Source of the DNA: Dermacentor variabilis | Taxonomy: Eukaryota; Arthropoda; Arachnida; Ixodida; Ixodidae | Length of the DNA: 64,000 nt | Reading direction: 5' to 3' | Assembly: GCF_050947875.1 (NCBI RefSeq) | Contig: NC_134568.1 | Location: 267,784,702 to 267,848,701, forward strand | Part shown: in pieces, positions 42,091-52,776 of the stretch | How positions within the stretch are numbered: position 1 is the first letter of the stretch | Layout of the letters: each line of letters starts with the position of its first letter | Translations under genes and position numbers: made by a program | Notes under the pieces: model-generated | Told to the model about the DNA's origin: nothing | What the model saw: the letters and a program-made list of their open reading frames with translations, nothing else | Databases searched by the model: none

Positions 42091-42408
42091 ATGCATGTAT
42101 GTGCCGCGGCACCAGAAGAAATTCTTTGGTGTGCTTTTGTACGCGGTCAACTGCAAGAAGATGTTGTAGATGGCAGATTTGTTAATATCAATGAGAGAAA
42201 ATGTGATGAGACAGTCCGATCGGGTGCTTTGTTTGCTGACCATCATATGGTGCCGGAAGAACAGTACACTCTGACAGCCTACACCTGTGTTCTGGCTCAT
42301 CGCTTCCAGCTGTCAAAACCGTATCGTCACACGCTGTCACAGATCAAGCAATTTCTTTTGCCATCCAGTGGTTCTTGCTATGAGCAGCTCCTATTTAAAA
42401 GGGTTTGA
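42091..42408 (+). CDS. Orphan 105-residue open frame, unrecognised
   Basis: The frame from the ATG at 42091 to a stop at 42408 reads HVCAAAPEEILWCAFVRGQL, then GRFVNINERKCDET, and ends QIKQFLLPSSGSCYEQLLF. It is more G+C-rich than its surroundings and hydrophobic/basic in a protein-like pattern. Two other frames of the same stretch are also partly open. It does not fit the phase needed by the host exons at 39792 or 46777, and I see no clear acceptor in front of it. It could be a remnant of a DNA-element gene or an exon of something else. Confidence 0.3.
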   Translation: MHVCAAAPEEILWCAFVRGQLQEDVVDGRFVNINERKCDETVRSGALFADHHMVPEEQYTLTAYTCVLAHRFQLSKPYRHTLSQIKQFLLPSSGSCYEQLLFKRV

Positions 42409-43840
42409 ACTAATTTGCATTTTCACAAGTGCCAGGTTTGAATATTTTATGTACTGAGCAGATAACATTCCAAGTGTCTCTTTCAGCTCTCCGAATTCTG
42501 CGAGTTCTGTTTTGGGCAGGCGAACTAATGCTATATTCGGAAGTCTGGCATCAAGGAAATTTGCCATGTCCAAAGCCGTCGTAATTAGGCATGTAGCCCG
42601 CTCTCAAAGGTTGTACAGTGTTGCTTGATGTTTCACAAGCTCACTAACTCCATCACAGGCATTTGTGCCATGGCTGGTAGCTGAAAACAACCATTGAGTT
42701 GACACCAAACGTTTAGCTTTATTTAATAGAGTTGGAATGGGTTCTTTAAAAGACTTACTGCGCCATCACTAACACAAGTAAACATAGGCACCATTCCTCA
42801 GGCTATTCATGCACCTGCTTCATCAGGGAGCATGCATGCACTGAGTCATGACAGGTATCGCTACTGATAATGGCACATCAGTGAGCTTTTGTAGTGCTAA
42901 CAGTGCTAGTGAAAATTTTTTTTCCCAGTGATATGACCGGATTTTCAGGTAGCACTACCGTCCAGTTCTCTGCAAAATGAAAATGGAGCACTACATTGCC
43001 TCTCTGCATCAATAGTCCTGCTTTACTTAGCGCTTTGCGTTATACACCTTATAAACTCGTGAGGAACCCATTATTTTAGGTACCCGCGAAGGTGTTCTAC
43101 AAAAGCAGACGTCATCACTTCTATTCTGATTACCTCTCTTCTAAATGTTTGGGTCCAATACACTGGGAGGAAGCAACACCTGTCTTTTCGAAAGAAAGGA
43201 CGAGCTGTGGAAGCTGCCACGGCAGCCTTGAGCCACACGACATTGTGGCAGATTGAGACACTGGGGTGGGGTATATTGGTGGGTGGCCATCGGGGAAAGT
43301 GGCTGAGGCTAGCCACAAACAACTAATTGCCACTACAGAAATAGACCAATGGCGGAAGGATTTCAGGAGAAAAAAAAATAAATTGGCTCAGCTAAAAAAG
43401 CCCCAAAATATGACAACAGTACACTAAAAACAAAAAAAAAGAAGGGGAGGGGGCATGGGAGGACATGATTAGCATTAAAAAATAAATACTGGCGTAACTC
43501 TTTTATTAATTTTTCAGCAAACCTCTTTCGTCTGTGAATATTTACAATTTGCTTTATTTTATGGAAACCACTACCGTTTGTTTGGAAACCACTACCATGC
43601 ATGTCGCTGGATTAACGACACTTACTCAAGAAACGTGAAAAGCTGAAAAGTTGGTTGAATTTGTCGTCGTACGAACCAAAAAGATAACGAAATGTTGGAA
43701 GATGTCTTCTTTTTTTAATATATTCATAGAACAGGTCATCAAAAAATAGTTTTTTTTTTAAAGTGATTTTCAATGTTTTACTTTTTGCCTCACGGCATGT
43801 ATATGGGTACCACTTTGTATAAGATAAATGCTATCGAGGA
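42409..43840 (+). other. Stretch without recognised feature
   Basis: No exon, element end or RNA gene is supported between the orphan frame and the SINE. A-rich runs lie at 43370-43383 and 43430-43440. Short minus-strand open frames have no motif. Confidence 0.4.
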
Positions 43841-43852
43841 ATATGAATTTTG

Positions 43853-44089
43853 ACCTACTGCGGTCGCTTAGTGGCTTTGGCGTTGCGCTGCTGAGTACGA
43901 AGTTGCGGGATCAAATCCCGGCCTCAGTGGCCATATTTAGATGGGAGCAAAATGAACAATGCCCATGTACTATGCAGGGGTGCATGTTAAGAAAACCCAG
44001 CTGGTTCAAAGTAATCCAGTGGCCCCCACTATGGCATGCCTCGTAATCAGATCATGGTTTTGGCTCGTGAAACCCCAAAAGTTAATTTT
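43853..44089 (+). mobile_element. tRNA-derived SINE (type A), plus strand
   Basis: The head has an A-box-like TCGCTTAGTGGCTTTGG near 43863 and a B-box GGGATCAAATCC near 43908. The body ends with GGCATGCCTCGTAATCAGAT and a short A-rich tail. It is flanked by a 12-bp duplication with one mismatch: ATATGAATTTTG at 43841-43852 and ATATGAATTCTG at 44090-44101. It belongs to the same family as 8903-9107. Substitutions are frequent, so it is an old copy. Confidence 0.8.
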
Positions 44090-44587
44090 ATATGAATTCT
44101 GAGTCTCGGTCAGAGAATGGAGATGTCTGCGTTCCTAGCAAGTTTTGTTTTCCTGGCTCTAATAGCTCGTGAGAGAGAAGAATTTAAATTTTCGCAGTGT
44201 TGTTACATTTGTCAAACTTGGGATTTTTCGGTCGAAAACTAAAACACAGTATAAAGAAAATTGTACCTTCTCGAGGCTTTGCAACAAACATATAAAATAA
44301 AAAAAACATGTTGAGCCCACACAGAAAACATTCTTTGAGCAATAATTGCCCAATTGACATGATCTGTAATGAAGGCAAAACCGGTGCTTGTCAGCAGCGA
44401 AACTGGCTCTGTGTGCAGATAGCAAATATGTATTATTTTCATGAAAACCAAAAATGTCAACTGGACATGCTTGTTTGGTCTTCCGTGAATTCATCCTAAT
44501 ACACTCTAGCCTAACCATAGATGATCCTACATGTTTTCAGAAGGTGCAGAGACCAGCCACTTTTGAACGGATGATGGATAATACTGT

Positions 44588-45190
44588 ATTTACTCGAATC
44601 TAATGCACACTTTTTTTCCCAATAAAATGGGTCCAAAAATTGTGTGTGCGTTAGAATCGAGTACGACTCTAAATCTGCGTTAGCGTTACCATATTGCCAT
44701 CGGCAGTTCAAAGTGGCCACCTCATACACGCTTTAAGCCTAGCTTGCTCCATGGCACGGTGGAAGAAGAGAGGTGATCTGACGGTGGCACGAGGCACGGC
44801 CACTTAGTGTGACTTTTGCGCACACCGCTGCCACAAGGGGCAGCACCTGTTCTGGGGGCCTACTTTTTCGCTTGCTTTGCTGGTGCTTCTATGGGCGCGC
44901 TCGGCAGAGGTGCTTTATTTTGATGTATATATGCCGTTCGCCTGCTTCAAACGGCTCTATTTGGTTGGAGAAACACTCCTTTATATTTCTGCCGACATTC
45001 CAAGCTTTAAGTTGACTCGAGACTGCATGAGTGATTTATTAATTGAGGGCTCTAGCAGCTGTCATCTCAGCATATCGCTGCATTAAACTCTAATTTTGAT
45101 ATTTGCGAGAAACATGGGCGATATAATTGCATACTTACTAAATGTTCCAAAGTGAGCACCGTGTAACATGCATTCGGAGGAGTGCTAGAG
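44588..45190. mobile_element. Left part of a CCGTATTTACTCGA-type pogo-like element
   Basis: The left end at 44586 reads CTGTATTTACTCGAATCTAA, preceded by TA. A near-inverse (GTTAGAATCGAGTACG) follows 60 bp later, so the end can fold on itself. The interior is G+C-rich at 44670-44830. No right end is seen before the CR1/L2-type LINE piece. Compare the elements at 18402 and 52500. Confidence 0.45.
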
Positions 45191-45194
45191 CACT

Positions 45195-46028
45195 TGATAT
45201 ATATTGATAGTGCTAGAGCACTTGATATATTGCCTGTTGGTATGGGGGACTACATTCCAATCAAACTTGGATCGATTGATATGTCTCCAAAAACAAGCAG
45301 TTCGCTGTGTTGAGAACCTTGGACCCCGCGATCACACGGCACCTTTTTTCACAAAGCATGCACTTTTAAAAATTAATCAACTGTACGAACTTAAGCTCGC
45401 TATATACATACGAGGCGAACTCGTGAAAAATTCACTCATTCTTTATCAAAACCACCTCTCAAGCTACACCCAATACAATTTCAGGCATGACCATATTAGA
45501 GTTCCATTTTGCAGGACGAACTACGGTAGAAAACAACTAGCATACTTAGTCCCATCCTTCATAAATGCACATCCTAACACGATCACTATAGCGCAGAACT
45601 TCAGATCATTAAACTGCTTTAAAAGTGCCATGAAAAAATATTTGCTTTCCCTTTCTGATTGACATTGTGCTAATTGGTTTTTGTGTGTTTTACGTACAAT
45701 TATTTTAAGTGCGTTTCATTTTGTGCTTGTAAATATATAAAGTTTTTTTCGTGTTCATATTACTCTGTTGATCCTAAACTATCTCTGCTTGGAAAGTTGT
45801 ATAGTGATTGTTGAATTTAATGCACGTATGTTTGCAATGTATGCTATGTATGTCTAATCCACGCTATTGATATGTGTGTATACTATCTGTATGTTATATG
45901 CTACCGCACTGTTGAGCAATGTATGGGTGACAGGGCCTTAGTCAGGCAGACAATGTACTGCCTTTAGCCTTGCCATCCAAGACCTTCACTGTGTCTAAAT
46001 CAATGCTGAATAAAAAAAAAAAAAAAAA
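45195..46028 (+). mobile_element. CR1/L2-type LINE, 5'-truncated, with poly(A) tail
   Basis: The 3' portion of an ORF2 (45204-45662) is followed by an untranslated region of about 350 bp and an A-run at 46010-46028 just after GAATAAA. The 5' end is truncated at about 45195. There the text GTGCTAGAGCACTTGATATA appears twice (45182 and 45212), a local duplication at the insertion edge. A long 3' UTR and a poly(A) tail fit the CR1/L2-like group, but this is by eye. Confidence 0.65.
45204..45662 (+). pseudogene. ORF2 C-terminal region of CR1/L2-type LINE (152 codons)
   Basis: The frame is open to its natural stop. It encodes the region after the RT palm: LVWGTTFQSNLDRLICLQKQ, AVRCVENLGPRDHTAPFF, HALLKINQLYELKLAIYI and RVPFCRTNYGRKQLAYLVP. 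These blocks recur in arthropod LINE RT C-termini. No catalytic box or endonuclease is present because of 5' truncation. The uninterrupted frame suggests a fairly young insertion. Confidence 0.7.
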
Positions 46029-46563
46029 TATGCCTCCACAGCTGCCAACATGTACAAGTCGGGCGTTGCTCAATCTGCAAAGTGTCACGGCACAATTTGA
46101 GAGTTGCTATAATCAATTTCTGAATTGTGTTAAGAGTGCAATAGCCAAAAAAAAACTGCATTTGCTTTCCTTATTTTTATTGTAAGAGAAGTAATGCCCA
46201 GCATTATAAGCAGGTCGTTTATCTTGTTTAAGGAAACAGGTAATTATATACATGAATGGTTACAAAAAGAAATTCAAAACAGAAAAATGAGAAGCAATGC
46301 AGAAACACAACCAGCTTCTTTGTTCTTGTTCTTTGTTCTCTTCAGCAGATGCACGGTTGTAAGCACGTTGCAAGCTTGGGCCGTATCGATGGTATCGACT
46401 ATCCCGCCGGTGGTTGCTGCTCCGCAGATGTTTGGTTTCGTGTTACTATGCGCCGCTGTATATATCAAGCTGTGTAGAAGTCCAGAAAGATGTGCCTTCA
46501 TTCGAGTATAATCACTCAATGGCCGACTGTTTCCACCAAGAGCTTTCACATTTGTCCCTTCAG

Positions 46564-46663
46564 CTGTAGCTCACACAAGCTTCGCCAGCTTTCTCAAGTT
46601 GCGCAACTTGCTGCTGTCAGACCTTCTTTGTTTGCTGAACTGTCGCATCCTCATTGCAACATA
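46564..46663 (+). CDS. Tentative host exon f (end uncertain)
   Basis: An acceptor tttgtcccttcag (ending 46563) is followed by one base and an open frame, CSSHKLRQLSQVAQLAAVRP, ending SHPHCNI before a possible donor gtagtt at 46664. The single leading base completes the GG left by the exon at 39792, so the phase fits. The donor is weak. Another open frame (AHTSFASFLKLRNLLLSDLL, then a stop) competes, which could mean a terminal exon in a different phase. Confidence 0.35.
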
Positions 46664-46776
46664 GTAGTTTAAAATATGCACTGCAATATCTACTTTGTGC
46701 TCAGTACAGGGAAATCTAATGCGATGCTTATCAAGCATTTCATCGATGGTGAGGTTGTAAGCATCAGGCTTTTCAG

Positions 46777-46936
46777 AACGTTTCTGGAAAACTGCTTTGG
46801 CTCTCTCCAGCTTTTGAAATATGTGAGCAGCCAGGTGCAGCAGCTGGCCTCCTGTCTTGAGATTTACCAGAGCAGCCTCCGAGCGTGCATCGTCTGCTCA
46901 AGCAGACGACGTGTCTCTCTCGTGTCGGAAATGATG
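46777..46936 (+). CDS. Tentative host exon g (alternative to or following f)
   Basis: Acceptor catcaggcttttcag ends at 46776. With one leading base (which also fits the GG phase from 39792) the frame reads TFLENCFGSLQLLKYVSSQV, then QQLASCLEIYQSSLRACIVC, and continues to SEMM before gtattt at 46937. Without splicing it stops at 46945. A perfect gtaagt donor at 46948 lies just after that stop. If exon f is used, the phase would differ and this exon would read NVSGKLLWLSPAFEIC. Which arrangement is real cannot be settled from sequence alone. Confidence 0.4.
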
Positions 46937-47244
46937 GTATTTTGACAGTAAGTGGTATGAAACCTTCTACCTGCTCAAAATTAGGCATTTAAATAACGAA
47001 AAAGGGCATATCTTTAGGTATGGGTGTTTCAGTGCTGACTGAGGTCATAAATTATCCACGCTTGTGCCGCTGCTCCATAGAAGTGCCAGCAGAATTTGTG
47101 AAGAGCAAGGCCTCTGGAACACTTGCTGTCCCTAGCGCCACCACTTCCGGTCACACGAAGTGGCCGCTGTCTCACCCCAGTGCGGGCACGCCATCGGAGC
47201 GCCTCTCTTCTTCCATCGTGTTCCATGGTTTGCTCTATCAGCAT

Positions 47245-47400
47245 GGTAGTGTCGAGAGTTCACCACGATGACGCAATTAAAAGGAAAGTGATCACGTGTG
47301 CGGAGATGGACTAAAATTGGGCCGCATCACGGCTGTTCGGAGTTTCCAAAACTTGCCTGTGGGACTGGTGCAGGAGAGGCGTTCTACTCTGGCAGCTGCT
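47245..47400 (+). pseudogene. Remnant of a pogo-type transposase DNA-binding domain
   Basis: The plus strand reads DDAIKRKVITCAEMD, then a stop, then NWAASRLFGVSKTCLWDWCR. This helix-turn-helix pattern (lysine-rich helix, AA-x-x-FGVS turn, tryptophan recognition helix) is found at the N-terminus of pogo/jerky-type transposases. Nothing of the catalytic domain follows. It may be the N-terminal half of the same broad group as the fragment at 25380. Confidence 0.4.
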
Positions 47401-47574
47401 GCTTACATCGCGGCTGCCGATCTGCGATGGAGACCAAGTCTATGCGTCTAGGCGCACCGTACCGTGTTCTCGTTGCTTAGTTTGCGTTGAAGCAAGAGGC
47501 CGCACAAAAGTTAATTCTCTCGCTCCTGCTACCGTACTACCTCACTTCATCATAATCATCATCATGAGCCTGTG

Positions 47575-50500
47575 TTATGTCCACTGCAGGACAAAGGTCT
47601 CTCCCTGCCATCTCCAATCACCCCTGTCCTGCACCAACTGATTCCAACTAGCGCCCGTGAATTTCCTAATTTCATCGCTCCACCTAGTCTTCTGCCATCC
47701 TCGACTGCACTTCCCTTCTCTTGGTATCCATTCTGTAACCCTAATGGTCCACCGGTTTTCTAACTTACGCATTACATGGCCTGCAAAGCTCCATTTCTTT
47801 CTATTATAGTCAATTAGAATGTCGGCTATTCCCGTTGGCACTTTGATCGTCACCTTTCCCTTTCTGTTTCTTAACGTAAGTTCTTACATTCTTCCATAGC
47901 TCTTTGTGCGATCCTTAACTTGTTCTCGAGTTTCTTTATCAACCTCCAAGTTTCTGCCCCATATATTAGCACCGGTAGAATGCATTGATTGTACACCTTT
48001 CTTTTTAATGATAATGATAAGCTTCCAGTCAGGATCTGGCATTGTCTGCCGAATGCGCTCCAACCCATTTTTATTCTTCTGTAAATTTCCTTGTCATGAT
48101 CAGGGTTCCCTGTGATTAATTGGCCTAGGCCAACGTACTCCTTCACAGACTCTAGGGGCTGACTGTTGATCCTGAATTCTTGTACCTTTGCCTGGCTATT
48201 CATCATTATCTTTGTCTTCTGCATATTAATCTTCAACCCCACTCTTACACTCTATCCGTTAAGGTCCCCAATCATTTGTTGTAACTCGTCTGCATTGTTT
48301 CTGAATAGAACAAGGTCATCGGCAAACCGAAGGTTGCTGAAATATTCGCCGTTGATCCTTACTCCTAAGCCTTCCCAGTTTAATAGCTTGAATACTTCTT
48401 TCAAGCATGCAGTGAATAGCATTGGAGAGATTGTGTCTCCCTGTCTTACCCCTTTCTTTATAGGTATCTTCCTGCTTTTCTTGTGTAGAATTAAGGTAGC
48501 TGTAGAACCTCTGTAGATATTTTGCAAGGTATTTACGTAAGCGTTCTGTACTTCTTGATTACGTAATGCCTCTATGACTGCTAGTATCTCTACTGAATCA
48601 AATGTCTTTTCGTATTCTATGAAAACCATATAGAGAGGCTTATTGTACTCTGCAGATTTCTCGATAACCTGATTAATGAAATGGATGTGATCCATTGTAG
48701 AGTATCCCTTCCTGAAGCCAGCCTGTTCCCTTGGTGACGAAAGTCCAGTGTTGCCCTTATTCTGTTGCAGGTAATTTTGGTAAATATTTTATATAATACT
48801 GGGTGGGGAGTAAGCTAATGGGTCTATAATTTTTCAATTCCTTAACGTCTCCCTTTTTGTGGACTAGTATAATGTTCGCATTTTTCCAGTTTTCTGGGAC
48901 CCTTGCAGTTGATAGACACTTCGTATAAAGAGCTGCCAGTTTTCCAAGCAGTATGTCTCCTATACCTTTGATTAAATCGACTGTTATTCCATCTTCTCCT
49001 GCCGCTCTTCCTCGTTTCATGTCTTGCAAGGCCCTTCTCAGCTCATCGCTAGTTATAGGAGGAGTTTCTGTATCCTGGTTATTACTGTTTCTAATGGAGG
49101 TATCCTGACTCCTCTGGGTATTGTACAGGTCAGTATAGAATTTTTCCGCTGCTTTTACTGTATCTTCGAGATTGCTGATGACATTACCCTACTTACCTTT
49201 CAGTGCATATATCCTGGCTTGTCCTATGTCAAGTTTCTTTCTCACTGATTTCAGGCTTACGTCCATTTTTTACGGCTTCTTCAGTCTTTCTCACGTTATA
49301 GTTTTGAATATCACCTATTTTCGCCTTGTTTATCAGTTGTGACAGTTCCGCGGATTCTATCTTATCTCATGAGTTGGACACATTCATTCATTGTCGTTGC
49401 TTTATTAGGTCCTTTGTTACTTGGGAGAGCTTGCCTACTGGTTGGCTTGCCTCCCACTTCAATCGCTGCCTCAATAGCCTAGTTATGGTTTCATTCATTA
49501 CCGCTATGTCATCCTCATCTCTCTATTCTAAGGCTGCATACTTGTTTGCAAGTGCCAACCTGAATTGGTCTGCTTTTACACTTACTGCCTCTAAGCTGAC
49601 CTGTTTCTTCTTGACCAATTTTGCTCTTTCTCTCTTCAAATTGAGGTGAATCCTAGCCCTCACTAACCTATGATCACTTCACTTTACCCTGCCTATCACT
49701 TCTACATCCTGCATTAGGCTGGGGTCAGCAGAAAGTTTGAAGAGAATTTCATTTCTTGTTTCACCATTAGGGCTTTTCCAGGTCCACTTTCTGTAGCTGT
49801 GCTTCCTGAAAAAAGGTTAGTAAAGGGAAAACGAGACATCTACCCAAACATAGCTAAGTGCTAAAGGAAACCCATACGGATTCCTCGAAAGGAAAGCTTC
49901 GCATATGAAGAAAAATTCGTCCTGGTCCGGGACTCGAACTCGGTTCACCGCCTTTCCGGGGCAGCCGCTCTACCATCTGAGCTAACCAGATGGCTAGCAG
50001 ATGGCAGGCGAAGTCGAATTTATCAACAACTCAGAAGCAAAGGCAAGAGTTTGACGTAATAGTTCTGCAGAAACTTACAAGGTGGAGAGAATTAATGATT
50101 AAAGGGAAAACGAGACACCCACCCAAACGTAGCTAAGTACTACAAAGGTCCCGGACCAGCACGAATTTTTCTTCAGCTGCGAAGCTTTCCTGTCGAGGAA
50201 CCAGTATGGGTTTCCTTTGTAGCACTTAGCTACGTTTGGGTGGATGTCTCATTTTCCCTTTAATAATTACTTCTCTCCACCTTGCGGGTTTCTGCAGAAC
50301 TATTATGTCTAACTCTTGCCTTTGCTTCTGAGTTGTTGATAAATTCGACTTCGCCTGCCATCTGCTAGCCGTCTGATTATCTCAGATGTAGAGCGGCTGC
50401 CCCGGAAAGGCGGTGGTCCCGGGTTCGAGTCCCAGGCTGGGACAAATTTTTCTTCAGCTGCGAAGCTTTCCTTTCGAGGAACCCGTATGGGTTTCCTTTG

Positions 50501-51180
50501 TAGCACTTAGCTACGTTTGGGTGGATGTCTCATTTTCCTTCGAATAATTACTTCTCTCCACGTTGCGGGTTTCCGCAGAACTATTACATCAAATGCCTGA
50601 AAAAGGTGTTCATCATTCGAAGCTTATTCCTTTCTGCGAATTCTACCAGCATCTCTCCTCTAGCGTTCCTAGAATCGATGCCGTAGTTGCCAATTGCTTG
50701 TTCACCAGCCTGCTTTTTCCCCGCTTTTGCATTGAAGTTGCCCATTGCTACAGTATATTGAGTTTGCACTTTTCTCATCACTAATTCAACATCTTCATAA
50801 AACTGATCTACTCCCTCATCATCGTGACTGGATGTTGGAGCGCAGGCTTGTACTACCTTTAATCTATACCTCTTATTAAGTTTGATTATGACTACAGCTC
50901 CCCTCTCGTTAATGCTATAGAATTTGTCAATGTTGCCCGCAATGTCCTTATGGATTAGAAATCCTACCCCGCATTGCTTCTTATCTGGGAGACCTCTATA
51001 GCAGAGGACATGTCTTATTCAGCAATGTGTAAGCCTCGCCAGTAGTTCTAATCTCACTAAGGCCGATGATATCCCAAAAAATGTCTGATAGCTCCTCAAA
51101 GAGTCCTGCTAAGCTAGCCTCACTCGAGGGGGTTCAGGTGTTAAACGTTGCAAGGGTTAGTTTCCATCGGCGGCCTGTCT
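47575..51180 (-). pseudogene. RTE single ORF: endonuclease, RT, C-terminal tail, broken
   Basis: The endonuclease part (51180-50596, continuing left of the SINE cluster) includes VAMGNFNAKAG and YGIDSRNARGEML. The linker (about 49800-49030) is lysine/arginine-rich and ends MQDMKRGRAAGEDGI. RT frames at 49029-48757 and 48695-48252 carry ENWKNANIILVHKKGD, YRPISLLP, IEYEKTFDSVE, KGVRQGDTISPMLF and the catalytic FADDLVLF, intact here but FAND in the copy at 20288. The thumb (48242-47871) and the tail (47853-47575, with HVMRKLENRWTIRVTEWIPR and RWSDEIRKF) complete it. Breaks between frames make it inactive. Confidence 0.8.
49818..50595. mobile_element. Composite SINE cluster (type B): one inverted and two tandem copies
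   Basis: A tRNA-like head (TAGCTCAGATGGTAGAGCGG as A-box region, GAGTTCGAGTCCCGGAC as B-box region) occurs on the minus strand at about 49935-49995. A second head is on the plus strand at about 50375-50445. Three SINE bodies are recognisable: minus (49818-50130), a headless plus copy (about 50150-50325) and a full plus copy (about 50325-50590). One target duplication brackets all of them: CCTGAAAAAAGGT at 49805-49817 and CCTGAAAAAGGT at 50596-50607. The duplicated bases are RTE coding sequence. The inverted arms of about 300 bp can form a large hairpin. Confidence 0.8.
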
Positions 51181-51490
51181 AGACCTAGAGATTCTTAGCA
51201 CCCTCTGCTGCGGTACAGGTCTGACTGCTGCCTTCGTCAGGTGCTCCACAGCTTCTGGGGACTGAGGACTATCGGGTAATTGAGTGATTCATTTGGGAGG
51301 GAGTGGCCGAATACTGCACCAGGGAGGCCAATTCCTGTTCTGGGGAGGGAGTGTCTTGTTGAAGCTTAGTAGGCCTTCCTAATTTGGTTGTACGTGGATT
51401 AGTGTAGCCCCACTCGCTCTCGGCATCTTTTGCCGGTGACAGGCGTCACTCCAAGTCGCAGATGTTGTGCACTGGAGGAGGTGAATTTTC

Positions 51491-52500
51491 AAACTCACCA
51501 TCGTAAAAAAAAAATCGAGCTTTCGACTATGGCAACCGTGCATTCAACATAGCTCAGTCAGATAATCCCACAGGCGGCGAGGCTACCTTATCGCTGATAA
51601 GTACAGCCCATAGTGCCCTACATGCCTGAAAACTTATTCGATTTATTCGCGATATAAGTGAGAACTCAATATAGAATGATTTCTGAACGGTTCTGGCCTC
51701 GTAGTTCCGGAACCTCACGTGCGCAGACGGCCGTGAAGTCTGCTAGGCAGACCTGACAGGCATACCGACGACCATTCACAGTTGTGAATGCATGCTCGTG
51801 ATCTACAGGAGTAGAAACAGAGACCCGCGAAAACGAATACAAGTGCAAATATAGAAGAAATAACTGGACACAAACTACGACATTTTTTTAAAAAATGAAA
51901 ATCTGTATATGAACGTTCAAACTGTTGACGTTACGCTATTTATTTCTTATTGTTTGCATGCTACTGCAAACCTTCTCATCACTTTTTCTCTTCCTTTAGC
52001 ACTGCATTTTTTTTTTTTTTTTTTTTTTTTGGAGGTGGGGCAGGGGGGGGGGGGGGCTCTCATTAGAAAGTCAGTGCGAGGCATGTCGGTAAAGTTAAAG
52101 TCAATTTAGTATATCTGAAATGCCTGAAAACATGCTTGAATTATCCACGGTATACGGGTTTTGATGATCGCAACAGGAATGGTTCTAACATCGTGGTTTC
52201 GGAGTCTCCCGTACGCAAGCAGCCACGAACGTGGCTAGATACACTATATATTTTCAGCGGAATTGAACAGCAGTTAAAAAGTAGTGTGGAAAAAGAAAGA
52301 AAATTAGAAAGTGAAAAAACTTTCAGTGCTTCATTTCAGCGCTTTGATAAAGAGTTCCTGCGGTCACCGAGTGAGCCGTGTTCATGTTTGCTTGTGTGCA
52401 CGCGACACCATGCTTGTTAATTTAGTTAGTAAGCGAATGTTTAAAGTCCATACAGCCAATAAAACCACTATCCTTACTTTTTGTATAGCTGTCTACTAAT
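51491..52500. other. Spacer with homopolymer runs, no gene
   Basis: A T-run (52009-52030) is followed closely by a G-run (about 52045-52056). TGCCTGAAAACTTATTCGAT at 51623 and TGCCTGAAAACATGCTTGAA at 52120 begin two loosely similar stretches. These may be the arms of a decayed DNA element, with GGTTCTGG/GGTTCTAA nearby. No coding is supported. Confidence 0.4.
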
Positions 52501-52774
52501 TAGCTATCGCAAATAATGCTTCGCCTTTCGGGCGAAACTGCGACTTTTTTTATTTTATCGCAACTTTAGTGTATTGGGAGTAAATCTTTGTTTTTTCAAA
52601 TGAGAGAAAGTTGTATTTTTGTCTGGAAGAATGAGGTGCGCAGTACTGTAAAGGCCCTTTCTCTTTTTTAGGTTATAGTAAACGGGTGCGTGTTACAATT
52701 GAGGGCGTTTTTTTTTTCCTTTTTTTTTTTGGTTCTGGAAAGCGGGTGCGTGTTACAATCGAGTAAATACGGTA
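52500..52774. mobile_element. Right end of a CCGTATTTACTCGA-type element
   Basis: The end at about 52772, reverse-complemented, reads CCGTATTTACTCGATTGTAA, followed outside by TA (52773-52774). Inside, the motif GGGTGCGTGTTACAAT occurs twice (52685 and 52745), an internal direct repeat as in the element at 18402. The left end was not found. It abuts the gypsy RT fragment and probably truncated it. Confidence 0.5.
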
Positions 52775-52776
52775 TT

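Larger units (their letters stand above)
47541..51490 (-). mobile_element. Nearly complete RTE-type LINE, antisense
   Basis: On the minus strand the element runs from a leader near 51490 through an APE endonuclease, a linker, RT and a C-terminal tail. It ends in a TGATGATGATTATGATGA-type repeat at 47550-47567, which is typical of RTE. The composite SINE at 49818-50595 splits the endonuclease coding. It is the same family as the fragment at 20288, and long stretches match nearly base for base (for example 48360-48720 with 21090-21470). Frameshifts and stops occur every 0.3-0.5 kb. Confidence 0.8.

Noticed and set aside
50375..50450. tRNA gene suggested by A- and B-box sequences
   Set aside because: The head runs directly into a repeated SINE body, a second inverted copy lies nearby, and the anticodon arm and acceptor stem do not form a proper tRNA. 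It is a SINE head.
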